Assembly (NCBI RefSeq): GCF_014873875.1
Contig: NZ_JADBEM010000001.1
Span: forward strand, 6,014,001-6,078,000
From: Actinopolymorpha pittospori
GTDB taxonomy: Bacteria; Actinomycetota; Actinomycetes; Propionibacteriales; Actinopolymorphaceae
Direction: 5' to 3'
DNA: 64,000 nt
The notes below the pieces were generated by a model that searched no databases, was not told the origin of the DNA, and saw only the letters and a program-made list of their open reading frames with translations. Shown piece by piece: positions 8,448 through 17,033 of this stretch; position 1 is the first letter of the stretch; the number at the start of each line of letters is the position of its first letter. Position numbers and translations under genes: made by a program.

Positions 8448-9181
8448 CCAGCGACGATGCGATGGGGGCCGACCGCGCCGCGGCACAGCGGGGCCCGGCG
8501 CCGCCCGACGTCGACCTGGACCGGGTCTGGGTCGCGGTGGCCGGCGAGGTGTGGCGTCGCCGGCCGGGCCCGGTGGAGCGGCTGGCCGGACGGCTGCTCA
8601 GTTCGCCGGGCCTGGCTCGGGCGTTGGTGACCACGCCGTCGCTGCTGCTCGCGTGGGTCCTCGCCGCCGGGGTGGTGCTGCTGGCCGGGATGCTGGCCAC
8701 GCTGGGGACCGGGACGCCGTACGTGGCCCTTCTCGCGCCGGCGGTGGCCGCGGCGGGTATCGCCTACGCGTACGGACCGGGGATCGACCCGGCCTGGGAA
8801 CTCTCGTCCAGCGCCGCGGTCAGTGATCGGATGGTGCTGCTGGTCCGGGCGCTGGCGGTGTTCGGCCTGAACACGGCGTTCGGGCTGGCCGCCTCGGCCG
8901 CGTCCGGTGTCGCCGCCGCGGTCACGCTCGGCTGGCTGCTCCCGATGACCGCGGTGTGCGCGTTGGCGCTGGCCACGGCGACGGTCGCCCGGTCGGCGAA
9001 CGTCGGTGTGGCGGCCGGTGCGGCCAGCTGGGCGATCACGGTTCTGGCCGGCCAGGCGCTCACCGGGCAGATCAGCGCCGCCGTGACGACCTCGGTTCTG
9101 TGGCTTCCCTATCTGGCGTTCGCCGGTTGCTGCGCGGCGATCGTGCTCTACTCGACCCGGATTCCGAGAGGAACCCCATGA
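8444..9181 (+). CDS. Membrane protein coupled to the sigma factor (candidate anti-sigma)
   Basis: 245 residues. A roughly 60-residue hydrophilic N-terminus (DVDLDRVWVAVAGEVWRRRP) is followed by six hydrophobic helices, all strongly Ala/Leu/Val/Gly. The gene overlaps the sigma gene before it and the ATPase gene after it by 4 bases each. By position it could be the anti-sigma factor: a cytoplasmic N-terminal domain with a membrane anchor is the usual layout. Against this, there is no HxxxCxxC zinc motif and six helices are more than usual. It might instead be a permease-like subunit of the ABC exporter that follows. Confidence 0.7.
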   Translation: MTSDDAMGADRAAAQRGPAPPDVDLDRVWVAVAGEVWRRRPGPVERLAGRLLSSPGLARALVTTPSLLLAWVLAAGVVLLAGMLATLGTGTPYVALLAPAVAAAGIAYAYGPGIDPAWELSSSAAVSDRMVLLVRALAVFGLNTAFGLAASAASGVAAAVTLGWLLPMTAVCALALATATVARSANVGVAAGAASWAITVLAGQALTGQISAAVTTSVLWLPYLAFAGCCAAIVLYSTRIPRGTP

Positions 9182-9924
9182 ACGTCACGACCACTGATCT
9201 GACCCGCAGGTTCGGCCGGACGATGGCCGTGGCCGGCGTGACCCTGGACGTCGGCCCCGGCGTGCTCGGGCTGCTCGGCCCGAACGGGGCAGGCAAGACC
9301 TCCTTGCTGCGGATGCTGGCGACGGTGATCCCACCGTCCTCGGGCCGGATGGCGTTGCTCGGTCGTGATCCGGGCGTCCACGGGCAGCGCCGGCAGATCC
9401 GGCGCCGACTCGGCTACGTGCCACAGAACCTGGGCTTCTACCCGGGGTTCACGGTCGTGGAGTTCGTCGAGTACTTCGCCCTGATGAAGGAGATGCCCGC
9501 GCCGGAGGTACACCGCGCGGTCGCGGCCGCGGTCGAACGCGTCGGCCTGGGTGACAAGGCGAAGGCGAAGCTGCGGACCCTCTCCGGAGGGATGCTGCGC
9601 CGGGTGGGGATCGCGCAGGCGATCGTGAACGAGCCCGAACTCCTGTTGCTGGACGAGCCGACCGCGGGGCTTGATCCCGCGCAGCGGGTGGCCTTCCGGG
9701 CCCTGCTGCGCGAACTCGGTCAGCACGCCACCGTCATCGTCAGCACGCACCTGGTCGAGGACGTCGGCGCCGCCTGCACCCAGGTCGCCCTGATGGACCG
9801 GGGAAGGATCGCCTTCCGCGGCACGCCGGAGGAGTTGGCCGCGCGCGGTGTCGGAACCTCGGCGGCGGGAGATGCCCCGCTGGAGCGCGGATACAGCGCG
9901 GTACTCGCCGAGGTGGACGCATGA
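9178..9924 (+). CDS. ABC exporter ATP-binding protein
   Basis: 248 residues with a complete ABC ATPase: Walker A GPNGAGKT (around 38-45), Q-loop YVPQNLGFYPG, signature LSGGMLRR, Walker B ELLLLDEP, D-loop and switch His in VSTH. The short sequence and RxGE-free C-terminus match DRA/CcmA-type exporters rather than importers. ATG 9178 overlaps the stop of the previous gene (9178-9181) and the stop at 9924 overlaps the next start, so it is co-translated with the membrane proteins at 9921 and 11387, which are its likely channel subunits. Substrate unknown; antimicrobial peptides or lipids are common for this class. Confidence 0.95.
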   Translation: MNVTTTDLTRRFGRTMAVAGVTLDVGPGVLGLLGPNGAGKTSLLRMLATVIPPSSGRMALLGRDPGVHGQRRQIRRRLGYVPQNLGFYPGFTVVEFVEYFALMKEMPAPEVHRAVAAAVERVGLGDKAKAKLRTLSGGMLRRVGIAQAIVNEPELLLLDEPTAGLDPAQRVAFRALLRELGQHATVIVSTHLVEDVGAACTQVALMDRGRIAFRGTPEELAARGVGTSAAGDAPLERGYSAVLAEVDA

Positions 9925-11390
9925 CCGCCGCGCCCGTCATGCCGGTTCCCACCCGGCCGGGCCGGACGTCGCACGTGCCGCTGGCGGCGGCCGGTCGACT
10001 GCTGCGGTTGGAGCTGCGCCGCAACGTGATGCTGTGGATGCTGCCGATCGTGGTCGCGCTGTTCTGGTTGATCACGTACCGGCCGGCCATGGCGTACCCG
10101 CCGATGTGGAACGTCCGCGCGATGACCATGCAGACCACCGCCGTGGCGGTCTTCGTGCCCATCGTGGTCGGTGCCTCCGGCTGGCTGGGCTCGCGCGAAG
10201 CCCGCCACGGCATGACCGACCTGCTGTCCGGCGCCTCCCGGCCGCGGTGGGCCCGCCAGCTCGCCACCTGGGCCGCGACCACCTGCTGGGCCCTGGTCGC
10301 GTACCTGGGCTGCGTGGCTGTTCTGTACGTCGTCACCGCTCGGCAGGGGGCCTGGGGTGGGCCGCTGTGGTGGCCGGTCGCCGTCGGCGCCGCGAGCCTG
10401 CCCGCGTTCTCCGCGCTCGGATTCGCCGCCGGCGCGCTGCGCCCCAGCCGGTTCACCGCGCCGCTGGTCGCCGTCGCCGCGTTCCTCGCGCTCCAACTCG
10501 CCGCGCAGCTCATCCAGGGCGACCATTCACCCTGGCAGGTGTCCCCGCTGGTGGCCGGGCCGTGGGAGATCGGTCCCGACCAGGGCGTCGCCACCTTCTA
10601 CCGGTACCTGCCCGACCTGCCGATCGTCCAGCTGATCCTCCTCGCCGGCCTCACCGCGGCGCTGCTCGGCGTCCTGGGCCTGCCCGCCGGCTCCGGCGGC
10701 CGGTGGCTACGCCGCTCCGCAGCCGCCCTCACGGCGGCCGGCGTGCTGGCCGCCACCACCGCGACCGCGCTGGCTGGCACCGGCCGGCTCGACCCCGGCG
10801 GCATGATCGCCATCCCGGCCCTGCACAACCCGGCGAACGACCGTCCCGTTCCCTACACACCCACGTGCAGTGACACCCTCATCCCGGTCTGTCTGCACCC
10901 CGCCTACAGCGTGTACCTGCCCACGGTGACAGCCGTACTCGAACCGGTACTCGGCGAACTGGCCGGCCTGCCGGGCGCGCCGGTCCGCATCGACCAAAGC
11001 CCCGCGCTCTACCGGCAGGGGCCGGGCAACGGTGTCGCCATCAGCAGATCCGGCCCGGCCATGACCGGCACACCGCCGACGCTCCACATCCTGCTCCCCA
11101 TCACGCTGGCGGGTTCGGTCACCGCGGACGGACTGGCCACCGAGCTGCGAACGAACACCGCGCGCGACGTCCTCAACAACGTCATCGCAGGCGAGCGCCG
11201 CGAGACGACCGACGCGCAACAGGCGGTTGCCGAGGCTCTCCTCAGGACCGGCACCCTCACACCCGGTACCCCGACCGCCATCGCGGCGCGACGGTTCGCC
11301 GCGCTGCCGCCCGCCACCCGACACGCGTGGCTCACGCGGCACGTGGCCGCGCTGCGGGCCGGCCAGATCACTCTCGCGGAGTTGCCATGA
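9921..11390 (+). CDS. ABC exporter membrane subunit with extracellular domain
   Basis: 489 residues. Residues 25-290 contain six to eight hydrophobic helices (first: MLWMLPIVVALFWLI), consistent with an ABC-2-like permease. After the last helix near 290 comes a 200-residue hydrophilic C-terminal region with two close cysteines (TCSDTLIPVCLHPAYSVYL), possibly a disulfide-bonded extracellular domain, ending in an Ala/Arg-rich helix. This tail is longer than in ordinary ABC-2 permeases and could bind substrate or a partner. Coupled by 4-base overlaps at both ends (9921-9924 and 11387-11390). Confidence 0.8.
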   Translation: MTAAPVMPVPTRPGRTSHVPLAAAGRLLRLELRRNVMLWMLPIVVALFWLITYRPAMAYPPMWNVRAMTMQTTAVAVFVPIVVGASGWLGSREARHGMTDLLSGASRPRWARQLATWAATTCWALVAYLGCVAVLYVVTARQGAWGGPLWWPVAVGAASLPAFSALGFAAGALRPSRFTAPLVAVAAFLALQLAAQLIQGDHSPWQVSPLVAGPWEIGPDQGVATFYRYLPDLPIVQLILLAGLTAALLGVLGLPAGSGGRWLRRSAAALTAAGVLAATTATALAGTGRLDPGGMIAIPALHNPANDRPVPYTPTCSDTLIPVCLHPAYSVYLPTVTAVLEPVLGELAGLPGAPVRIDQSPALYRQGPGNGVAISRSGPAMTGTPPTLHILLPITLAGSVTADGLATELRTNTARDVLNNVIAGERRETTDAQQAVAEALLRTGTLTPGTPTAIAARRFAALPPATRHAWLTRHVAALRAGQITLAELP

Positions 11391-12040
11391 CCGCGGCCGC
11401 GGCCGGAGAGCCGCCGGCAGAATCCGCACGTGCCGTACTCCGCCTGGTGCGGCTGCACCTGACCAGCCGTCGCGTCCCGGTGGCCCTGGCCGCGATCGTC
11501 GCCTGCGCCGTCGCGCTACGGGTCGCGCTGCACTGGCAGTGGAACGCCTACGGTGCCCTCCAACTCCCGCTGATTCTCGAGACCGGGTGCGCCGCCGCCG
11601 TCACGGTCACTGCGGCCAGCCCGTTCGGCGAACCGGAACGCGCTACCGGCCGATGGCTGCCACTCCTTCGACTGGGAACCGCTCTGGCGCTGACGGCCGT
11701 CGCGGCCGGGGTGTTGGCCGTCGCGGGAATCGGCGCCGACCTCGCCGGCGGCACCCTCGACGTGGTGCGCAACCTCGCCGGGCTCACCGGCATCGGGCTG
11801 CTGTGCGCCGCACTCCTCGGCGGTGCGCTCGCCTGGACCGCACCCACCGCCTACCTCATGGTCGCCGTCTACGCCCTGTACACGCAGTGGCACGGACCTG
11901 CTCTCACCACGCCCTGGATCTGGCCCGCCCGACCCTCACACGACCTCGGTGCGGCGCTCTGTGCCGGACTGGTGTTCCTCACCGGCATGGCCGCCGTCGC
12001 CGTACGTGGGGCCCGCGACGCCACCACCGAACGGCTGTGA
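11387..12040 (+). CDS. Second membrane subunit of the sigma-linked ABC exporter
   Basis: 217 residues, about six hydrophobic helices (for example VPVALAAIVACAVALRVAL and LTAVAAGVLAVAGIGADLA). The ATG at 11387 overlaps the stop of the previous gene; an in-frame ATG at 11327 would lie deep inside it and lacks an RBS. It is the last gene of the five-gene run that starts with the ECF sigma factor. I do not recognise a family beyond ABC-2-like membrane protein. Presumed partner of the ATPase at 9178. Confidence 0.75.
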   Translation: MTAAAAGEPPAESARAVLRLVRLHLTSRRVPVALAAIVACAVALRVALHWQWNAYGALQLPLILETGCAAAVTVTAASPFGEPERATGRWLPLLRLGTALALTAVAAGVLAVAGIGADLAGGTLDVVRNLAGLTGIGLLCAALLGGALAWTAPTAYLMVAVYALYTQWHGPALTTPWIWPARPSHDLGAALCAGLVFLTGMAAVAVRGARDATTERL

Positions 12041-12270
12041 CGACCTCGCCACTCCCAGGCTGAACCGGCGGCGGGTGGGCGTACCGGGTGGCGCAGGGAA
12101 GGCAGGAAGTCCTTCCGAGGAAGGGTCCATCGTGGCGTGGCCACGCCCCTCCGTCGTGCCTACTGTGCGGAAGTTGGGGGACGTGTGTGCGGGGGGACAC
12201 GCGCTCTCGTTGAGCGCGGGTAGCCGGGTGTCATCGGGAGGTACGCCGACGGACGGGGGGCGAGACCACC

Positions 12271-12902
12271 ATGCCCGGCGACCTGGCCATACTCTCGACA
12301 GCCGCCTCCGCCGTTCCACGGTCAGCGTTCCCTCCACTCGCGGCCGGCTTCTTCGGCCTGGGGGTCGGTTGCCTCGTCTACGGCCCGCAGGAGTTGTTCA
12401 GATTCCCGCGACGGTCGCCGGAGTCAGACCGCACGATGGGCCTGTGGGACATCTGGGTTCCGGGCTTCCTGCAGACGTTCGCCGGCGTGCTGCTCTTCGT
12501 CGGCCTGGACCTTCTCGACGCCTTCGGCCAGTACGCCGAGCGTCCGCTCTACATGGCCGCGCTCGCCTTGGTCGCTTATGGCCTGCACTGGGTGGTGCTC
12601 GGCAGGACGCGGTTCCTTGGCGCCGATCCCCAGCCCCACGGGCTGGTGGCGATTCCGTTCGGGGTCCTCTCAGCGGTCGAGCGCGGTGATCTTCGCGGTG
12701 GCCGGCGACTGGCCCGTCACCGTCATGTTCGTCGGCCTCACGCTCGTCTGCGTCCACCTTCGTAGCGAGCCTGGATCTGCGCCGTTCGGTCATGTTCACC
12801 CGGCTGCTCGGCGCGGTTCGCATCCTGACCGGGATCTGGCTGATGTACCTGACCTGTGCGACTGTGCTCGACCTCGAACTCCGTCCAGGTGTCCCGACGT
12901 AG
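12271..12902 (+). pseudogene. Membrane protein gene with two frameshifts
   Basis: Frame 1 from ATG 12271 encodes helices (AAGFFGLGVGCLVYGP, FLQTFAGVLLFVGLDLL, LYMAALALVAYGLHWVVLG) up to AIPFGVLSAV near 12680. The hydrophobic sense then continues in a second frame as VIFAVAGDWPVTVMFVGLTL, and from about 12756 in the third frame as FVASLDLRRSVMFTRLLGAV and TGIWLMYLTCATVLDLE, ending at TAG 12900-12902. The joined protein would be about 210 residues with five to six helices. Two shifts of opposite need in 80 bases suggest real decay or a local sequence error. The frame-1 product alone (164 residues) ends in an Arg-rich nonsense tail. Confidence 0.7.
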
Positions 12903-12965
12903 CCGTCCGCGGGGCGCCGACCTGGACGGTCAGCGACGGTCGTCGCCCAGGTCGAAGCGATGCTC

Positions 12966-14588
12966 CTAGATGATCTCGAGGTTGGCCATCATGCCCATGT
13001 CCTCGTGTTCGGCGTTGTGGCAGTGGAAGAGGTAACGGCCGTGGTAGCCGTCGAAACGGGTGATGATCTCAGCGGCTTCGCCCGGCCGTAGGGAGATGGT
13101 GTCCTTGAGTCCCGCATCGTGCGGCAGCGGCGCGCGGCCGCTGCGCGAGAGCACCCGGAAGCCGACCAGATGCAGGTGGACGGGATGGTGGACGTCGGCG
13201 ACCAGCCGCCACACTTCGACATCACCGAGACGTACGGTGACATCGGTGCGGGCGGGATCGAACGGTTGCCCGCCGATCAGCCATCCGTGACCGCCGCGCA
13301 TCCGCCCGGCGCGGAAGGAGAAATCTCGCACCCGGGCCGCGTCCGACCGGCGCCAGGTCGGCAGATCGTGCGCGAGGACACGTGGGACGCGGCTGTGATC
13401 GGCAGCCCTGCGCGCGACCCGGAACGCCATCACGTCGCGGGTGTGCCCGGAGCCCAGCCGGTTGAGGATCCGGACGCTGCTACCGACAGGGACACCCGCG
13501 AAGTCGACGATCACGTCGTACCGTTCGGCCGGGGCGATCGGCAGGAACCGGTGGGTGACCGGTGCCGCCAGCAGTCCCTGGTCGGCGCCGACCTGGACGA
13601 GATCGAGCCGGCGCCCGTCGTCGGTGACCGCCTCGAGTTCGTAGTGCCGGGCGTTCGACGCGTTCAGGATGCGCAGTCGGTAGCGAGCGGCGTCGACCTC
13701 GTGCACGGGCCACGGGGCGCCGTTGACCAGGATCACGTCACCGAGGACTCCGCTGAGATAGGCCTCGCGCACGCCCGGCTGTTCTCGCAGGCTGGGGTCC
13801 AGAGCGGGGTAGCAAAGGTTGCCGTCGCGGGTGAACGCACGGTCCGCGATCATGAGCGGAAGCTCGCGCGGCCCGGCGGGAAGGCCGAGCGCGTCCTCGG
13901 CGTCGTCGCGCACGATCTGCAGCCCGGCGAGTCCCCGCCAGATCGCTGGCGCGGTGAAGTCCATCCGGTGGTCGTGATACCAGAGCAGCGTCGGTCGCTG
14001 GTCCATCGGGAACGAGTAGTCCCGCGTCAGTCTCGTGACCACAGCTCGCGGATCGTGCATCTCGTGCGCGCCGCTCATCCCGTGCATGCCCGTCATCTGC
14101 TGCGTGCCGCTCATCCCGTGGGCGGGGTCCTGCCAGCCCTGAGGCAGGACGAGGTCGGTCGGGTACCCGTCGGAGGCCGGCGTGCTCCGCCCGCCGTGCA
14201 GATGCACGACCGTCGGCACCGGCAGCTCGTTGCGATGCGTCACGGTGATCGGGCGGCCGCGGCGCGACTCGATCGTCGGCCCCGGGAACGTTCCCTCGTA
14301 GGTCCACATCGGCGTCCTGACACCGGGCAGGATCTCCAGCTTCGCCTGGCGCTGTGTCATCTCGTACCGGTCGACGCCACCCGAGGTGCTGACCGGCTTC
14401 AGCACGGAGGGAAGCGGCAACGGCGTCCGGAACGCGGGCGGCAGCGGCACGGCGCTGCGCAATTCGGTGCCGGTGACCGACGGTCTGCGGGACAGCGTCG
14501 CCGCGGTCGACAAACCGACGGCCGCCATCAGCCCGAGCGCGCCGCCGATACCCAGCACCTGGCGCCTGTTCAGTGTTGGCTCACGCAT
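12966..14588 (-). CDS. Tat-exported multicopper oxidase
   Basis: 540 residues with an N-terminal Tat-like signal (NRRQVLGIGGALGL) and three cupredoxin domains. All copper motifs are present: HLHGG (around 130), WYHDH (around 204-208), HPVHLHL (around 462-468) and HCHNAEHEDMGMM near the C-terminus with Cys and axial Met for the type 1 site. It oxidises phenols, bilirubin-like compounds or metal ions at the cell surface, as CotA/bilirubin-oxidase-like proteins do. A Met/His-rich insert (HGMSGTQQMTGMHGMSG, around 158-175) may bind Cu(I), as in CueO. Its start overlaps by 8 bases with the membrane gene upstream (14581-14588), so the two form an operon. Confidence 0.93.
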   Translation of the reverse strand: MREPTLNRRQVLGIGGALGLMAAVGLSTAATLSRRPSVTGTELRSAVPLPPAFRTPLPLPSVLKPVSTSGGVDRYEMTQRQAKLEILPGVRTPMWTYEGTFPGPTIESRRGRPITVTHRNELPVPTVVHLHGGRSTPASDGYPTDLVLPQGWQDPAHGMSGTQQMTGMHGMSGAHEMHDPRAVVTRLTRDYSFPMDQRPTLLWYHDHRMDFTAPAIWRGLAGLQIVRDDAEDALGLPAGPRELPLMIADRAFTRDGNLCYPALDPSLREQPGVREAYLSGVLGDVILVNGAPWPVHEVDAARYRLRILNASNARHYELEAVTDDGRRLDLVQVGADQGLLAAPVTHRFLPIAPAERYDVIVDFAGVPVGSSVRILNRLGSGHTRDVMAFRVARRAADHSRVPRVLAHDLPTWRRSDAARVRDFSFRAGRMRGGHGWLIGGQPFDPARTDVTVRLGDVEVWRLVADVHHPVHLHLVGFRVLSRSGRAPLPHDAGLKDTISLRPGEAAEIITRFDGYHGRYLFHCHNAEHEDMGMMANLEII

Positions 14589-14961
14589 CCTCTTCCTCCT
14601 CGAGCGAGGCCGGTCGGCGCCAAACGGCGATGAACAGCACGACGAGCCCGACGATGGTCAGCACGCCCAGCGGAAGGTGCAACCACAGCGCCCCGTCCAT
14701 CCCCGCGAGGTACTGCACCGTCTCGGCGACCACCAGGACCAGCGTGGCGAGGAACGGCCACGCCTGACGCGACCGGACCCAGACCACGATCGCCGCGATC
14801 ACCTGCAGATAGCCGATGGAGGTGACGACGTTCGCGCCGGCCGCATGCCAGCGCAGGCCGTCGAAGTCACCGCTCAGATACACGCCGGCGAACACGGGCT
14901 GGCCGAGGATCGCGACCACATGCGCGCTGACGAGGGCCCGCATCACCCACCCGGTGACCAT
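14581..14961 (-). CDS. Four-helix membrane protein coupled to the multicopper oxidase
   Basis: 126 residues with four hydrophobic helices: LVSAHVVAILGQPVFAGVYL, VVTSIGYLQVIAAIVVWV, WPFLATLVLVVAETVQYL and LHLPLGVLTIVGLVVLFIAV, then an acidic tail EEEEDA. His14, His39 and His95 lie near or in the helices. The gene precedes the oxidase with an 8-base overlap, so it may anchor or supply redox partners to it; that is inference from position. RBS GGAGAA lies upstream of ATG 14961. Transcribed divergently from the LysR gene at 15063. Confidence 0.8.
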   Translation of the reverse strand: MVTGWVMRALVSAHVVAILGQPVFAGVYLSGDFDGLRWHAAGANVVTSIGYLQVIAAIVVWVRSRQAWPFLATLVLVVAETVQYLAGMDGALWLHLPLGVLTIVGLVVLFIAVWRRPASLEEEEDA

Positions 14962-15013
14962 GAGGCGTTCTCCTTACTCTCGATTCGCCTCCAGACGCTA
15001 TGACCGCTGAGCT

Positions 15014-15035
15014 ATCTTGTCTAAGATCAATATTG
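15014..15035. promoter_or_regulatory. Dyad elements in the LysR/membrane-oxidase divergent promoter
   Basis: The 101-base divergent region is AT-rich against the background. It holds an inverted repeat ATCTT-GTCT-AAGAT (15014-15027) close to the T-N11-A type of LysR box, followed at once by the palindrome CAATATTG (15028-15035). This is where a LysR protein would be expected to bind to control itself and the oxidase operon. The motif is seen directly; the binding is inferred. Confidence 0.45.
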
Positions 15036-15062
15036 TTATGACGTTATGCATGCGGAGGTGTG

Positions 15063-15974
15063 ATGGAACTGAACTCGCTCAGGCAGTTCCTGGTGGTGGC
15101 GCGGTTGGAGCACCTCAGCCGGGCTGCCGATGAGCTCCACATCGCCCAGCCGTCACTGAGCCGCACCATCGCGCGGTTGGAGAGCGAACTCGGCACGCCA
15201 CTGTTCGATCGGAGCGGCCGGCTCCGCCTGAACGACACGGGCAAGCTCTTCCGCGATCACGTCGAACGTTCCCTCGGCGAACTCGAGGCCGGACGACGCG
15301 CCGTCGCCGAGGCCACCAGCGTGGGCCTGGGCACCGTGAGACTGGCGTCGGAAACCTTCCTCACTCTCACCGGCCCGCTGGCGGCCTACAAGCGAGCCCA
15401 TCCCTCCATCGAGATCGAACTCCACTGGTCCCTGGCCGAGGACATGGCCCGTCGGCTGCGGGCCCAGGACGTCGACCTGTGTGTCGCCTCGCAGCCGATC
15501 CACGCAGAAGGCCTGGAGTCGATGCAGCTGTTCGAGGAGGCCGTGGGGGTCGGCGTGCCACTCGCTCACCCGTTCGCGAGCCGGACGTCGGTGAGCATCG
15601 ACGAACTCGCCGACCAGCCCTTCATCACGGCCCGCAAGGGACACTGGCTACGCCGGCTGCTCGACCGGCTCTTCGCCGCGAGAGACCTCACACCGAAGAT
15701 CGTCTGCGAAAGCGACGAGCACAGTGCCATCGCGGACCTGATCAGCGCGGGACTCGGCATCGGTCTCGTCCCCGGCTTCGCCCGCCACAGCGCCACGCGT
15801 GCCCCGGTCGCATGGATCGCCGTCGACAGCCCCGACTGCCGTCGCAGGGTCACCCTGCACTGGGGCGCCGACAGTCACCTGTCAACCGCCGCTCGCCTGA
15901 TGCGCACCACGATCACCGGCTGGGACTGGACCGCCCCCGAGCCCAACGGCAGGGCTGCTGGGCGTTCTCAGTAA
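15063..15974 (+). CDS. LysR-family transcriptional regulator
   Basis: 303 residues. The N-terminal winged helix-turn-helix is typical (LNSLRQFLVVARLEHLSRAA, then QPSLSRTIARLESELGTPLF), followed by the two-lobed effector domain with SAGLGIGLVPGFARHSA near residue 235. ATG 15063 is preceded by GGAGG; a GTG at 15060 is also possible. Divergent from the multicopper-oxidase operon, which is its most likely target, though a decayed copy of its effector domain lies next to a hydrolase/cupin operon at 1.8 kb. Ligand unknown. Confidence 0.9.
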   Translation: MELNSLRQFLVVARLEHLSRAADELHIAQPSLSRTIARLESELGTPLFDRSGRLRLNDTGKLFRDHVERSLGELEAGRRAVAEATSVGLGTVRLASETFLTLTGPLAAYKRAHPSIEIELHWSLAEDMARRLRAQDVDLCVASQPIHAEGLESMQLFEEAVGVGVPLAHPFASRTSVSIDELADQPFITARKGHWLRRLLDRLFAARDLTPKIVCESDEHSAIADLISAGLGIGLVPGFARHSATRAPVAWIAVDSPDCRRRVTLHWGADSHLSTAARLMRTTITGWDWTAPEPNGRAAGRSQ

Positions 15975-15989
15975 CGGCGGCAGGTTGGT

Positions 15990-16973
15990 TCAGCTGCCCC
16001 AGATGGCGGCTAGTACGCGCAGGAAGTTCCGGCCAAGGATCCCGTCGATCTCAGCCGGAGTGAACCCGCGGGATGCCAGTGCCGGCGCGATGTTGCGGGC
16101 GTGATGCAGCCATTCCAGACCCGCCGGCCACACCCAGGGCGGACGCGGATAGTAGCGCTCGTCGTAGCCGAAGAAGTCGTACTCCTCTTCACTCTCGTCG
16201 GCGAAGTCCAGTCCCAGCCCCACATGCTCGGGCCCGACGAGTTCGGCGATGTGGACCGCGTGGTCGACCAACTGCTCCAGGGAGGGTTTCCCGGTGGCGG
16301 TGATGAACTACTGGAACGCGCACAACCCGATCACCCCGCCTGTGGCGGCGATCGCGGCGATCAGCTCGTCCGGCAGGTTGCGGGGGCTGTCACACACGGC
16401 ACGGGCGTTCGCATGTGAGGCGATCACCGGGCGGCTACTTCGCTCAACCGCGTCCAACGCGGTGCGCACGCCGACATGTGCGACGTCCACCGCGACCCGG
16501 TGTTCGTTCATCCGGTCCACCAGCATCCCGCCGTAACGACTCAGCCCGGCGTCTCCCGGCTCGCAACAGCCGTCCCCGGCCTGGGTGCGGTAGTTGTAGG
16601 TCAGCTGCATCACCCGAACGCCCAACCGTGCGAACACGCCGACCAGTCCGGGATCACCAGCCAACGGCTCGGTCCCCTGGAAGTGCAGCACCACCGCCGT
16701 CTGCCCCGCCCCTTTCGCCGCGAGGATCTCAGCGGTGCTCGTCACCACCCGCGCCGGATGCCGCGGGTCATCGTGAACACCCAACCACTGACCGACACGG
16801 GTCACCGCCGCCGCGGTGCCCTCCAGGGAGGCGACCGTGGCGAACACCGCGTCCACACCGCCCGCGACCAGTTCCTCGTGCTCGCTACGTAGCGACCAGG
16901 GCGTCACCGACGGCGCCGCCGCGACCAGACAGAGCGAATCAGAATGGGCGCGCGAGACAACCGTGTCGACCAT
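15990..16973 (-). pseudogene. Membrane dipeptidase (renal dipeptidase family) interrupted by one amber codon
   Basis: One continuous frame of about 327 codons with a single TAG at 16308-16310 between GLCAFQ and FITATGKPSLEQLVDH. Both sides are clearly M19 dipeptidase: metal ligands in AHSDS (His-x-Asp), a Glu in HFQGTEPL, His in DVAHVG, SHANARAVCDSPRNLP, and after the stop GLGLDFAD. Apart from the stop nothing looks damaged. M19 enzymes cleave dipeptides with a C-terminal D- or dehydro-residue in a zinc-dependent manner. I start at ATG 16973 (AGGAG upstream); a TTG precedes it. Either a recent nonsense mutation, a sequencing error or a truncated protein. It lies next to a beta-lactamase locus. 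Confidence 0.85.
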
Positions 16974-17033
16974 CAACGTCCCTTCTCCTACCGATGGGGT
17001 TCCTCAAGCGTTCGGCCCATGTGGTCGAGCGGG

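Noticed and set aside
7642..8700. Antisense frame of 352 codons over the ECF sigma gene
   Set aside because: Pro/Arg/Ser-rich with no domain, and sigma regions 2 and 4 are unmistakable on the plus strand.
16308..16310. Amber codon as a pyrrolysine codon
   Set aside because: No pyl genes are seen, M19 enzymes have no known need for pyrrolysine, and the position is a loop; simple nonsense mutation is more likely.
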